DNA from: Rhizobium sp. C1
GTDB lineage: Bacteria; Pseudomonadota; Alphaproteobacteria; Rhizobiales; Rhizobiaceae
Length of the DNA: 64,000 nucleotides
Assembly (NCBI RefSeq): GCF_021026335.1
Contig: NZ_JAJNCY010000013.1
Coordinates: 40,698 to 104,697 of the forward strand
Direction of reading: 5' to 3'
Shown: one piece after another, positions 40,911-49,530 of the stretch
Position numbering within the stretch: position 1 is the first letter of the stretch
How the letters are laid out: the number at the start of each line of letters is the position of its first letter
The notes under the pieces: model-generated
What the model saw: only the letters and a program-made list of their open reading frames with translations
Database searches by the model: none
What the model was told of the DNA's origin: nothing
Made by a program: the position numbers and the translations under genes

Positions 40911-40926
40911 TTGACGTAAACGTCAA
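40911..40926. promoter_or_regulatory. Perfect 16-bp palindrome upstream of fadD
   Basis: TTGACGT-AA-ACGTCAA lies 110 bases before the fadD start in the fadD to hydroxyacid-dehydrogenase gap. Its form resembles operators reported for MerR-type LiuR and other regulators of acyl-CoA and branched-chain degradation in alphaproteobacteria. The rest of the 284-base gap shows no gene. Confidence 0.6.
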
Positions 40927-41084
40927 TTGGATTCAGCGCGTTGAATCGCGCAGGCGGGAAGGCTCAAGCGAAGGCTTCTCTAGGAACCGCGAACGCGCTG
41001 CCCGCTCTTAGCGCGCTTCCATGTCGTTCCTGCGAACGCCAGTTCAGCGACGGGCGCAGGAGATCATTCGCGTCGTTTCCCTGT

Positions 41085-42089
41085 TCAGATTCGCGCCGGC
41101 AGCACCCGGTCCGGCGGCCTGTGTCCGTCGCAGAAGGTGCGGATATTGATGATCACCTTGTCGCCCATGTCGATGCGGCCTTCCAGCGTCGCCGAGCCCA
41201 TATGCGGCAGCAGAACGACCTTGCCCTGTTCGGCAAGCTTCAGAAGCTTCGGATTGACGCTCGGCTCGTTCTCGAACACGTCGAGTCCGGCGCCGGCGAT
41301 CTTGCCGGAGCGAATGCTCTTGATCAGCGCGTCCTCATCGATCACGTCGCCGCGCGCCGTGTTGACGATGAAGCTGGTCGGCTGCATCAGCTCGAGCCTG
41401 CGCGCCGACATCAGATGGAAGGTCGCCGGTGTCGAGGGGCAGTTGACCGAAACGATATCGACGCGGGCCAGCATCTGGTCGAGGCTGTCCCAATAGGTCG
41501 CGTTCAGTTCCTCTTCCGTCTGCGGGCTGACGCGCTTGCGGTTATGGTAATGGATCGACAGGCCAAAGGCCTTGGCGCGCCGTGCAACGGCCGTGCCGAT
41601 GCGGCCCATGCCGATAATGCCGATCCGCTTGCCGAAGATGCGCCGCCCGAGCATCCAGGTCGGCGACCAGCCTGCCCATTCGCCGTGATTGTCGGTCAGA
41701 ACCCGTGCGCCCTCGGTGAGGCGGCGCGGCACGGCGAGGATCAGCGCCATGGTCATGTCGGCCGTATCTTCCGTCAGTGCGTTCGGCGTGTTGGTGACGG
41801 TGATCCCCTTGCGCGCGGCTGCCTCGACATCGATATTGTCGACGCCGTTGGAAAAGCTGGCAATCAGCTTCAATTGCGGCCCGGCCTGCTCGATCAGCGC
41901 CGCGTCGATCCGGTCGGTCACGGTCGGCACGAGGACGTCGGCGCTTTTCACCGCCGCCACAAGCTCCGGCTGGGTGCGGGCCCGGTCGTCGAGATTGAGT
42001 TCGGCGTCGAAAAGTTCGCGCATGCGCGTTTCGATCGCCTCAGGCAGCTTGCGCGTGATGTAGACCTTGGGCTTTTTTCTTGTTGTCAT
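41085..42089 (-). CDS. D-isomer-specific 2-hydroxyacid dehydrogenase (glyoxylate/hydroxypyruvate reductase type)
   Basis: A 334-residue NAD(P)-linked reductase. The Rossmann motif is IGIIGMGRIGTAVARRA near residues 155-171. The catalytic Arg is in VNTARGDVIDEDAL near 245, the Glu in FENEPSVNP near 270 and the His in LLPHMGSAT near 292. This set fits GyaR/GhrB-like glyoxylate reductases. The N-terminus PKVYITRKLPEAIETRM is typical. The exact substrate is not determined. Confidence 0.88.
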   Translation of the reverse strand: MTTRKKPKVYITRKLPEAIETRMRELFDAELNLDDRARTQPELVAAVKSADVLVPTVTDRIDAALIEQAGPQLKLIASFSNGVDNIDVEAAARKGITVTNTPNALTEDTADMTMALILAVPRRLTEGARVLTDNHGEWAGWSPTWMLGRRIFGKRIGIIGMGRIGTAVARRAKAFGLSIHYHNRKRVSPQTEEELNATYWDSLDQMLARVDIVSVNCPSTPATFHLMSARRLELMQPTSFIVNTARGDVIDEDALIKSIRSGKIAGAGLDVFENEPSVNPKLLKLAEQGKVVLLPHMGSATLEGRIDMGDKVIINIRTFCDGHRPPDRVLPARI

Positions 42090-42311
42090 CGGCTTTCATC
42101 GCCTTGTTCAGAGGTCTTTAACCAAGTTATCGCAACCTTGGGCGTGGAGCGCGGCTGCGCCGCAGTCCGGACCGTTGGTGTCGTCGCGATTTTTATCAGA
42201 CCCGTCAGCGAAGACAAACCTTTCTCGCAATTTGAGGCGACGATGGGCGTCTGCGCACAGGTCTTTCGACGGCTCCCTTGTCAAATATCAGAACACAGGC
42301 ACCGCATCGCA

Positions 42312-42863
42312 ATGGCTTTCAATCGCGTCTCCAGACAGATCATGGCAACGATATTCGCTCTTGCCGCCGGATTGACCGTCGTCCAGGCCAATGAGGCCAA
42401 CGCCCAGGCCGTGACAAAAAGCGCCACCGGCCTGCCGCTTCCGCGCTTTGCCAGCCTCAAGTCGAGCCGCGTCAACATGCGCGTCGGGCCGGGCACCGAA
42501 TATGCAGCCTCCTGGCTGTACATGCGCTCCGGTCTGCCGGTCGAAATCATTGCCGAATTCGAGAACTGGCGGCGCATCCGCGATGCGGAAGGCACGGAGG
42601 GCTGGGTCTATCACTCCATGCTCTCCGGTCAGCGCACGGCCGTCGCCGCCCCGTGGATGCGGGAAAAGGGCGACAATATCTTCGTCAATCTGCGCCGCAA
42701 TGCGGCCAAGGATGCCAACGTGATCGCCAAGCTTCAGCCCGGCGTTCTCGTCAAGCTGAAGGAATGCACCGGCGACTGGTGCGAGGCGGAGGTTGATGGA
42801 ACCGAAGGATGGCTCCATCAGGCCGAAATCTGGGGCGCCTATCCAGGCGAAGCCTTCAAATAA
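42312..42863 (+). CDS. Secreted protein with two bacterial SH3-like domains
   Basis: A 183-residue protein with an N-terminal signal peptide (MAFNRVSRQIMATIFALAAGLTVVQANEANAQA, cleaved near residue 32). Two SH3_3-type repeats follow: SSRVNMRVGPGTEYAASWLYMRSGLPVEII...WRRIRDAEGTEGWVY and DNIFVNLRRNAAKDANVIAKLQPGVLVKLKEC...WCEAEVDGTEGWLH. Such domains bind cell-wall material. A long in-frame extension upstream reads antisense to the dehydrogenase gene and is not coding. It converges on the adenosine kinase gene with nine bases between stops. Confidence 0.87.
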   Translation: MAFNRVSRQIMATIFALAAGLTVVQANEANAQAVTKSATGLPLPRFASLKSSRVNMRVGPGTEYAASWLYMRSGLPVEIIAEFENWRRIRDAEGTEGWVYHSMLSGQRTAVAAPWMREKGDNIFVNLRRNAAKDANVIAKLQPGVLVKLKECTGDWCEAEVDGTEGWLHQAEIWGAYPGEAFK

Positions 42864-42872
42864 GGCTTGCCG

Positions 42873-43865
42873 TCACAAAAGCCCGATCTTGCGGGCCTCA
42901 TCCTTCAGCGAAATGCGCGGACGCGGCCCGATCTGCTGAATGACGATGCCGGCGGCAAGGCTGCCGAGCGCGCCGCAGGTGGCGAGATCGCGACCGGTGG
43001 TATAGCCGAACAGGAAACCCGAGGCGTAAAGATCGCCGGCGCCCGTGGTATCGACAACCGTGTCGACCGGAATGGCCGGAACATAGATGCGCTCGTCGCC
43101 CTTCACGATGACCGAGCCTTCCTCGCTCATGGTCACCGCGGCGAGCTTGCAATCGCGCGCAATGGCGGTCAGCGCAGCCTCGAAGTCTTCCGTCTCGTAA
43201 AGCGCCAGCGCCTCAGCACGGTTGGCGAATACGATATCGACCGTGCCCGAACGCATCAGCTCGAGGAACTCGTCGCGATAGCGGCCGACGCAGAAGCTGT
43301 CGGACAGCGTCATCGACACTTCGCGGCCGTTTTCATGGGCGATGCGGGCACATTCGCGAATCGCATCCTTGGCGCGCGGCGGATCCCACAGATAGCCTTC
43401 GAAATAGGTGACCTTCGAGGTTGCCACCACATCGGCGGCCACGTCTTCCGGGCCCAGCTCGACGCAGGCACCGAGATAGGTATTCATGGAGCGCTCGCCG
43501 TCCGGCGTCACGAAGATCATCGAGCGTGCGGTGGGGGCACCACCCTCAAGCGGCTTCGTTTCGAAGTGAACGCCCTGCGCGCGGATGTCGTGGGCGAAGA
43601 TGTCGCCGAGCTGGTCGTGCGCCACCTTGCCGAAATAGGCGGCCTTGCCGCCCAGATTGGCGACGCCCGCCGCCGTGTTGCCGGCGCTGCCGCCTGAGGC
43701 TTCGAGCGCCGGACCCATCTTGCCGTAAAGCATCTGGGCGCGATCCGCGTCCACGAGGTTCATGGCGCCTTTCACGATTCCGTTTTCGGTAATGAAGCTT
43801 TCCGGGCAGGAGGAAATGATATCGACAATCGCATTGCCGACCGTCAGCACGTCAAACGTGGTCAT
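42873..43865 (-). CDS. PfkB-family sugar kinase, adenosine kinase type
   Basis: A 330-residue kinase. The N-terminus FDVLTVGNAIVDII and SGGSAGNTAAGVANLGG near residues 57-73 are PfkB signature 1; VDTTGAGDLYASGFL near 272-286 is signature 2 with the catalytic Asp. The Ser-Gly-Gly-Ser-Ala-Gly-Asn-Thr form is usual in bacterial adenosine kinases that salvage adenosine to AMP. Specificity could still be another nucleoside or sugar. Confidence 0.82.
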   Translation of the reverse strand: MTTFDVLTVGNAIVDIISSCPESFITENGIVKGAMNLVDADRAQMLYGKMGPALEASGGSAGNTAAGVANLGGKAAYFGKVAHDQLGDIFAHDIRAQGVHFETKPLEGGAPTARSMIFVTPDGERSMNTYLGACVELGPEDVAADVVATSKVTYFEGYLWDPPRAKDAIRECARIAHENGREVSMTLSDSFCVGRYRDEFLELMRSGTVDIVFANRAEALALYETEDFEAALTAIARDCKLAAVTMSEEGSVIVKGDERIYVPAIPVDTVVDTTGAGDLYASGFLFGYTTGRDLATCGALGSLAAGIVIQQIGPRPRISLKDEARKIGLL

Positions 43866-43980
43866 GGGACGCCTTTGTTGAAATCAGAATGGAAATTGTC
43901 ATAAGCATTTTTTTCGGATTGGGAAGTCTTTGCCGCACCCATCCGGCCAAATAGCGATGGAATGGAAAGGTCAGGCCCCG

Positions 43981-44283
43981 ATGAACCCGAAGCCCCGCGT
44001 CACGATTCTCTACTGCACTCAGTGCAACTGGCTTCTGCGCGCCGGCTGGATGGCGCAGGAACTGCTCTCCACCTTCGGTCAGGACCTGGGCGAAGTGGCT
44101 CTGATACCCGGCACGGGCGGCAATTTCGAAATCCGCGTCAATGGCGACCTCGTCTGGGAGCGCAGGCGCGACGGGGGCTTTCCAGGGCCGAAGGAACTCA
44201 AGCAGCGCATCCGCGACATCATCGACCCGGACCGCGATCTCGGCCACACCGATCGTCATTCGACCGGTCAGGACGACGGCTGA
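43981..44283 (+). CDS. SelT/SelW/SelH-family (Rdx) protein
   Basis: A 100-residue thioredoxin-like protein. An early YCTQCNW motif is the CxxC counterpart of the CxxU selenoprotein site. GTGGNFEIRVNGDLVWERRRDGGFPGPKELKQRIRD is the conserved remainder. A redox function is inferred for the family; the target is unknown. The ATG at 43981 has an AGGTCAGG stretch upstream; longer versions start without a site. It precedes tRNA-Leu by 80 bases. Confidence 0.88.
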   Translation: MNPKPRVTILYCTQCNWLLRAGWMAQELLSTFGQDLGEVALIPGTGGNFEIRVNGDLVWERRRDGGFPGPKELKQRIRDIIDPDRDLGHTDRHSTGQDDG

Positions 44284-44363
44284 ACACGAAATTGAACTTT
44301 GTCGCACAAAGTTCAAAAACGCTGTTGACAGACAAAGCGCGCCCCACTACATCGCAACCCGTC

Positions 44364-44450
44364 GCCCAGATGGCGGAATTGGTAGACGCGCCAGCTTCAG
44401 GTGCTGGTACTCGCAAGGGTGTGGAGGTTCGAGTCCTCTTCTGGGCACCA
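44364..44450 (+). tRNA. tRNA-Leu (anticodon CAG)
   Basis: An 87-nt class II tRNA with encoded CCA. Acceptor arm GCCCAGA pairs with TCTGGGC, the D-arm is GGCGGAATTGGTAGACGC, the anticodon CAG is at 44398-44400, a long variable arm is present, and the T-arm has GTTCGAGTC. It reads CUG codons, very frequent in this genome. A terminator lies 30 bases downstream. Confidence 0.96.
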
Positions 44451-44480
44451 ATTCCCGTTTCACGTTTGATGAAACAGCTC

Positions 44481-44508
44481 AAAAAGCCCGGTTTTACCGG
44501 GCTTTTTT
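44481..44508 (+). terminator. Terminator after tRNA-Leu
   Basis: A perfect 12-bp stem AAAAAGCCCGGT / ACCGGGCTTTTT with a 3-nt loop followed by T. Confidence 0.88.
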
Positions 44509-44792
44509 GTTGCCTGGTTTCCAGCCTCTCCCTGTTCAATCCGGCCATCCTGCCGGCCGGCTGGTTGGCATCCGGCAGGCCTCCAGGATCAACCCGGGCT
44601 TCTCTCGACATGGCGCACGACCACGCGTCGCCTTACGAGAAGATTTACGCCCGGTCGTCATCGTTACGTTTCTTAAAGTTCCCCGCGCTAATGTTGAAAA
44701 GCGTCTCATTGCATCAAGCTGGCGACGTTGATAACGAAGCCATTCCACGTTCGCAGCATGACGGGCGTCCGAATCTTGACTCAAGGAAACAT
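44509..44792. other. Intergenic region before the EAL gene
   Basis: Apart from a CCTGCCGGCCGG-rich short inverted repeat near 44550, no gene, repeat or clear promoter was found. An open frame crossing this region and the tRNA is an artefact of the GC-rich sequence. Confidence 0.45.
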
Positions 44793-45551
44793 ATGTCGAC
44801 CGGATGCGAAGGCTGCCAGCGCGGCGAAAAATTCGATCTTCCCTTTTCGATCGCCTTTCAGCCCATCGTGGATATCCACACCCGCCAGATCTACGGTCAT
44901 GAAGCGCTGGTGCGCGGCCCGAGCGGCGAGGGGGCCTATAGTGTCCTGTCGAAGGTCACCGACGACAATCGCTATTATTTCGATCAGCAATGCCGTGTGA
45001 AGGCGATCGGTCTGGCGGCGAGCCTGTATCCCGCCGATGACGATCTGAAACTGTCGATCAATTTCATGCCGAATGCCGTCTATGAACCACGCGCCTGCAT
45101 CCGCCAGACGCTCGCCACGGCGGAGCGGCTGAACTTCCCCTTGCGCAACATCATTTTTGAATTCACCGAAGACGAGAAGATGGACACCGCCCATGTCCTC
45201 AATATTCTGTCGACCTATCGGGAAATGGGCTTCCGCACGGCGATTGACGATTTCGGCGCAGGGCATGCCGGACTGTCCCTGCTTGCAAAATTCAGGCCCG
45301 ACATCGTCAAGCTCGACATGGAGCTGATCCGCGACATCGACACCGACCCCACAAAGCGAATCATCGTCCGGCATACGTTGCGCATGCTTGAGGATCTCGG
45401 CGTGACGCACTTGTGCGAGGGCGTGGAAACGGCCGCGGAGATGGCGGTTCTGGAAGAACTCGGCGCCGGGCTCATGCAGGGCTATCTGCTGGCGCGGCCG
45501 TCATTCGAAACGCTGGCAACGCCCGCGATCGGCGGGGCCGGACACGCCTGA
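44793..45551 (+). CDS. Stand-alone EAL-domain c-di-GMP phosphodiesterase
   Basis: A 252-residue cytosolic protein consisting almost only of an EAL domain. The full catalytic set is visible: E37 (EALVRG), N90 (SINFMPN), E123 (FEFTE), D152/D153 (DDFGAG), K173 (VKLDME), E209 (CEGVET) and Q229 (LMQGYLLARP). Hydrolysis of c-di-GMP to pGpG is therefore likely. The short N-terminus carries CEGC (C5, C8), possibly a redox or metal site. AAGGA precedes the ATG by seven bases. It would lower c-di-GMP and favour motility over attachment. Confidence 0.88.
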   Translation: MSTGCEGCQRGEKFDLPFSIAFQPIVDIHTRQIYGHEALVRGPSGEGAYSVLSKVTDDNRYYFDQQCRVKAIGLAASLYPADDDLKLSINFMPNAVYEPRACIRQTLATAERLNFPLRNIIFEFTEDEKMDTAHVLNILSTYREMGFRTAIDDFGAGHAGLSLLAKFRPDIVKLDMELIRDIDTDPTKRIIVRHTLRMLEDLGVTHLCEGVETAAEMAVLEELGAGLMQGYLLARPSFETLATPAIGGAGHA

Positions 45552-45580
45552 TAGTTCAGCGTTCTTCCCTCCGTATCACA

Positions 45581-45916
45581 TCAATTGGGCGTGCCGGGAA
45601 AACCCTGCAGGTTCTCGCCATGCACATAGGGGTCTCCTGCCGGCGGGTTGAAGCCGGGCGAGATGGTGCTTTCATAGGTGACGAGACCGTTTTTGCAGGA
45701 ATACATGCGGATCGGCAATTGCCGACGCCCCTGATAGTAGGGCGAAACGATCTGAGAGTTGCAATCGGGGCGCTCCTGCCAGTTGGTGGAAAAGCCCTTG
45801 GGCGGAACCACGCCCGGCAGATCCTTGAACATGTTCTTTTCCGCGCCAAGACATGCAGACGCACCGGCGATGAGGAGGACAAGGGTGGCGAGGGCGCGCA
45901 AGATCGGTTTTGACAT
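45581..45916 (-). CDS. Secreted hypothetical protein
   Basis: A 111-residue protein with a signal peptide (MSKPILRALATLVLLIAGASACLGA). The mature part is rich in Pro, Gly and aromatics and has two further cysteines (RPDCNSQ and MYSCKNG) that could pair. The cysteine in ASAC lacks a canonical lipobox Leu at -3, so a lipoprotein is doubtful. AGGAAAG lies five bases before the ATG. It converges on the EAL gene. No family recognised. Confidence 0.7.
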   Translation of the reverse strand: MSKPILRALATLVLLIAGASACLGAEKNMFKDLPGVVPPKGFSTNWQERPDCNSQIVSPYYQGRRQLPIRMYSCKNGLVTYESTISPGFNPPAGDPYVHGENLQGFPGTPN

Positions 45917-46067
45917 TTTTCTTTCCTGTCATCGGTGGCCGCCCACACCGATGCTCTTCAAAAAACTCTCCAATGATATGGGCATTGCGCGCGCACTTGT
46001 CCAGCATGTTGGACGTGAGCGGCATTTGGCATTATAGCGCTAGCAAACAGGCAATCGGAGACGAAAC

Positions 46068-46694
46068 ATGACGAGCCCCATCCGTTATCATGAAGGCGAT
46101 ATTTCGGCCGAGGACGCCGCCCGCTATACGAACGCGATCGCCATCGATACGGAAACGCTGGGGCTGATCCCGCGCCGCGACCGGCTCTGCGTCGTGCAGC
46201 TTTCGCCCGGCGACGGCACCGCCGACGTGATCCGCATCGCCCCCGGCCAGAAGGAGGCGCCGAATCTCGTCGCCATGCTCGCCGATCCGGCCCGCGAGAA
46301 GATCTTTCATTTCGGCCGTTTCGATATCGCCGTGCTCTTTCACACATTCGGCGTCACGACGGCACCCGTCTTCTGCACCAAGATCGCCTCGCGTCTGACA
46401 CGCACCTACACTGATCGTCATGGTTTGAAGGACAATCTCAAGGAACTGCTCGATGTCGACGTGTCCAAGCAGCAGCAGCAATCCGATTGGGCGGCCGCCA
46501 CGCTGAGTCAGGCGCAGCTCGAATATGCGGCCTCCGACGTGCTGCATCTGCATGCGCTGAAGGACAAGCTGATGGAACGGCTTCTGCGCGACGGCCGCAT
46601 CGAACATGCGAAGGCCTGTTTCGAATTCTTGCCGACTCGTTCCAAGCTCGACCTGCTCGGCTGGGAAGAAACCGACATTTTCGCCCATAGCTGA
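46068..46694 (+). CDS. Ribonuclease D-like 3'-5' exonuclease (DEDDy)
   Basis: A 208-residue exonuclease domain. Exo I is AIAIDTETLGL (D27, E29), Exo II is HFGRFDIAVLF near residues 81-91, and Exo III is EYAASDVLHLHAL near 152-164 with the Tyr and Asp of the DEDDy class. It lacks the C-terminal HRDC domains of full-length RNase D, as in other short alphaproteobacterial members. A role in trimming stable RNA 3' ends is inferred. Confidence 0.9.
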   Translation: MTSPIRYHEGDISAEDAARYTNAIAIDTETLGLIPRRDRLCVVQLSPGDGTADVIRIAPGQKEAPNLVAMLADPAREKIFHFGRFDIAVLFHTFGVTTAPVFCTKIASRLTRTYTDRHGLKDNLKELLDVDVSKQQQQSDWAAATLSQAQLEYAASDVLHLHALKDKLMERLLRDGRIEHAKACFEFLPTRSKLDLLGWEETDIFAHS

Positions 46695-46720
46695 TCCCCA
46701 TGCGCAGATGTGAGCAGGAA

Positions 46721-46756
46721 GTTAACGCCGAAGCGCGGCGTTAACCTTTTGTTAAC
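46721..46756. promoter_or_regulatory. Palindromic hairpin and CtrA-like box
   Basis: GTTAACGCCG-AAGCG-CGGCGTTAAC (46721-46745) is a perfect 10-bp stem-loop followed by CTTTTG, a plausible terminator for the exonuclease gene. Overlapping it, TTAA-CCTTTTG-TTAAC at 46741-46756 matches the alphaproteobacterial CtrA consensus TTAA-N7-TTAA(C). It lies 173 bases before the start of the gene at 46929. Confidence 0.6.
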
Positions 46757-46928
46757 TTTTGAGGCATAGGCTGATGAATCAGAATTCGCGTCTCTGGATG
46801 CCGTGAAAGGCATCGCAGCCTCGGCTGCAGCGGAGGCCCGGCGAACGGCATGAGGCGGGCGATGTATGCTCCGCGCCGCGGCGTGTGATCTTGCGTTTCC
46901 TTCATTCCAACCCCGGATGAGGTCGCCC

Positions 46929-48470
46929 ATGCTTCCTCCAGTGAATGCCCCGATCTCGACCCAGCCTTTGGCCGCCCCCGCTATAGGGCAGAGGGAAGCG
47001 CGTCCCGACGCACCTGCCGCCGTAGGCCAGACGCAATCCGCCATCCCGCCATCCGCCGTCACTGTGACACAGCAGGGTGCAGCCAGCGAAACGCTGGCCT
47101 CGCTGCGCCAGCTTGCCGATCTTCTGGCCTCGCGCCAGGTTGATGCCGAAGACATCCTGACGCAGCTTGCTATTGATTTCGCCACATCGCTGGGCGAAAC
47201 GCCGATGCCGGACGAGCCGCCGCGCGATTTCGCCAGGCGTCTTGCTGACCTCATTCGCCAGCTGCCTGCCGCCACATTGCTTGCCGCCCGCGATGCATCC
47301 CATCTCGGCACGCTGAAGATCGAGCCGCAGGCCTTTGCTGCCGCTCTTGCCGATCCGGCCTCGCCTGCTGCCGCACGTCTGGTCGCGATTGCCGAAGATC
47401 CTGGCGCTGATGGCCTGCAGCAGATGCTGAAGAATGCCATCGACAGCTACGAACAGAACGCGACGCCGGCTCCCAACGTCATCGCCGCGCAAAAGGCCGC
47501 TGCCATGACGGGTGCTTCAACGGCCAAAAGCCCCGATGCGCCGGCAAATGCCGAAGCGGACGCCGCGCCGGAAAAGGCCGGGGATGCCGCATCTGAAACA
47601 GAGGCCGCCGTGGCCCCGGCCCGCCCCGCACAGGCAAGAGCGCTCACTCCGGATGCCGCAGCGGCATTGCGTGCAGGCGCATCTCCGGCCGCCGGCAAGC
47701 TTGAAACCCCGGCCTTGCCGGGATCCGCCGCACCGGCAGATGGCCACGCCGCCCTCACGGATCACGAAGCGGGTCAGCCGACCATGCAGGTGTTGCGCGG
47801 GTTCAATGTCGTGGTTGCCAACGTCGCCACGCGCGCCGCCGATGTCCTGAAGACCGTGGCGGCGCTTGCCCAGCAGGCCGAGGCCGCACAGACCTTCGCG
47901 CCGGCGGGTGCCGCCGTTGCCGGACAGGCACAGAAGCCCGTCCTCACCGCGACGCCCGTGGAGCCGGAACTCGTCCATGATCCTGCGCCGGTGATTGCCG
48001 GCAAGGCGCATGAGGCGGCTCGCGCGCTCGAAGGCAAGGTCATCCCGCTTTTTTCCCGTCCTGCCACATCGGAGCATGTCGAGACGATCGATATCGACCA
48101 CCTGATCCGACTTGCCCAGCAGACGGCCGCCAAGGCCGATCCGGCCCGCTTTCCCGAACTTGCGCTGGCCGCGCAGGCCCGCCTGCCGGAGCCGGTTCCC
48201 TTCGCGCAAATTCCCTATCCGTTCGTTGCGGAGGACGAGGAAAAGCGCAACCGCCGCGGCTTTGGCGAGCAGGCCGGCCGCGACGAGGATGGCGAGGAGA
48301 TGACGGATGAAAACGGCCAATCGCTCTGGCATGGCGACGGCGACCAGGCCGAACGCCGCGAGGAGCCGGAAATCGAGGAACGCCCCTTCGATGCGGAGGA
48401 ACCGCTGAAGCGCAATCCGACAGATGCCGAACGCGCGCTGCATATGTATCAGCGCTTTGGAGGCTTCTGA
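46929..48470 (+). CDS. Ala/Pro-rich protein of unknown function
   Basis: A 513-residue protein with no signal peptide. Residues about 1-40 are Pro/Ala-rich. Residues 40-175 look helical and folded (ETLASLRQLADLLASRQVDAEDILTQLAI). Residues about 190-400 are low-complexity Ala/Pro/Glu. The C-terminus is acidic, with EDEEKRNRRGFGEQ and EEPEIEERPFD, ending ALHMYQRFGGF. The overall style recalls long-linker flagellar or cell-cycle proteins but no domain was recognised. ATG 46929 has GAGG seven bases upstream. A CtrA-like box precedes it. Confidence 0.72.
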   Translation: MLPPVNAPISTQPLAAPAIGQREARPDAPAAVGQTQSAIPPSAVTVTQQGAASETLASLRQLADLLASRQVDAEDILTQLAIDFATSLGETPMPDEPPRDFARRLADLIRQLPAATLLAARDASHLGTLKIEPQAFAAALADPASPAAARLVAIAEDPGADGLQQMLKNAIDSYEQNATPAPNVIAAQKAAAMTGASTAKSPDAPANAEADAAPEKAGDAASETEAAVAPARPAQARALTPDAAAALRAGASPAAGKLETPALPGSAAPADGHAALTDHEAGQPTMQVLRGFNVVVANVATRAADVLKTVAALAQQAEAAQTFAPAGAAVAGQAQKPVLTATPVEPELVHDPAPVIAGKAHEAARALEGKVIPLFSRPATSEHVETIDIDHLIRLAQQTAAKADPARFPELALAAQARLPEPVPFAQIPYPFVAEDEEKRNRRGFGEQAGRDEDGEEMTDENGQSLWHGDGDQAERREEPEIEERPFDAEEPLKRNPTDAERALHMYQRFGGF

Positions 48471-48483
48471 GGCGTGATCAGGC

Positions 48484-48503
48484 GGCTCGCGGTGTCGCGA
48501 GCC
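48484..48503. terminator. Stem-loop between convergent genes
   Basis: GGCTCGCG-GTGT-CGCGAGCC, 8 perfect pairs, in the 121-base gap between the Ala/Pro-rich gene and rbsK. There is no T-run. Confidence 0.4.
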
Positions 48504-48591
48504 CGATGGTCCTCCAGCTTGTGTCCCTGGATCGGTGTCCCCAAGTCTGAGCCGTTGGGGCGGCAGCGTTTGTTGCGGCTTTACACCCCAG

Positions 48592-49485
48592 TCAACCATC
48601 CAACTCGGCGGCAATCGGGATTGCCGGCTGGGCGCCCGGTTTGAGGCAGGCCAGCGAACCGGCCTTGGCCGCGCGCGTCAGTGCGGAGTCGAAATCGAGG
48701 CCCGCGTCCAGGCTGGCGACGAGATAGCCGCAGAACGTGTCTCCCGCGCCGACCGTGTCGACCGGGGTGATCTTGAGGCTCGGGGCCTTGTGGATACTGC
48801 CGTCACGGACAGCCACGACGCCATCGGCACCCAGTGTGACGATGAGCGTCTGGCCGGTCTTCCGGGCGAGGTCATGCATGGCGGCGAGGCGTGCCTCTGC
48901 CGAAAGACCGCTTCTGCCGATCAGCAGCTCGAATTCGGTCTCGTTGGAGATGACGATATCGGCCAGCGCCGAAAGCCGTGCGGCATCCGCCGTCAGCGGC
49001 GCGGTGTTGATGACCGTGGTCACGCCCTTGGCCTTGGCGAGCGTCAGTGCCGTCTCGACCGAGGCCGGCGGGACTTCGAGCTGAACCATCAGGTAGCCGC
49101 CCGTCTCCGTGGCAGCGATCGCCTTTTCGGCGTCCGCTTCCGAGACTTCACCATTGGCGCCGGGCACCACGACGATGACATTCTCGCCATCGCCGCCGAC
49201 GAGGATATGGGCTGTCCCGGTGGGAACTGCTGCGGTCTTCGTGAGCGAGAGGTCGGCCCCGCCCTCGGCCAGAAGCGCCAGCGCGTCCTTCGCGAAGGCA
49301 TCGTCACCCACCGCGCCGGCCATCTTCACGGAGGCCCCGGCACGCGTGGCGGCAAGCGCTTGATTGGCCCCCTTGCCGCCGGCGGCGGTGGCAAACGAGC
49401 GGCCGGCAACGGTTTCGCCCGGCTTCGGCAGGCGGTCCGTGGTGGCAATGAGGTCCATGTTGATGGAGCCGAAAACGGTAACCAT
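48592..49485 (-). CDS. rbsK: Ribokinase
   Basis: A 297-residue PfkB-family kinase phosphorylating ribose at O5. The N-terminal VTVFGSINMDLIATTDRLPKPGET and GGKGANQALAATRAGA near residues 37-52 are specific ribokinase features. The C-terminal DTVGAGDTFCGYLVASL near 243-259 holds the catalytic Asp. No ribose transporter is beside it, but the Frc system at the window's left end could supply ribose. Confidence 0.92.
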   Translation of the reverse strand: MVTVFGSINMDLIATTDRLPKPGETVAGRSFATAAGGKGANQALAATRAGASVKMAGAVGDDAFAKDALALLAEGGADLSLTKTAAVPTGTAHILVGGDGENVIVVVPGANGEVSEADAEKAIAATETGGYLMVQLEVPPASVETALTLAKAKGVTTVINTAPLTADAARLSALADIVISNETEFELLIGRSGLSAEARLAAMHDLARKTGQTLIVTLGADGVVAVRDGSIHKAPSLKITPVDTVGAGDTFCGYLVASLDAGLDFDSALTRAAKAGSLACLKPGAQPAIPIAAELDG

Positions 49486-49530
49486 GCGCGTACTCTTCTA
49501 TGACGAATGCGCCGCAGATTGCATTTCACC

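Noticed and set aside
40941..42863. A 640-codon open frame on the plus strand
   Set aside because: Its first 450 codons are antisense to the 2-hydroxyacid dehydrogenase gene, with Arg/His/Gln-rich composition typical of shadow frames. Only the last 183 codons (SH3 protein) look real.
43962..44792. In-frame upstream extension of the EAL gene
   Set aside because: It would run through the SelT-like gene, tRNA-Leu and its terminator; the ATG at 44793 has a good ribosome site and the EAL domain starts just after it.
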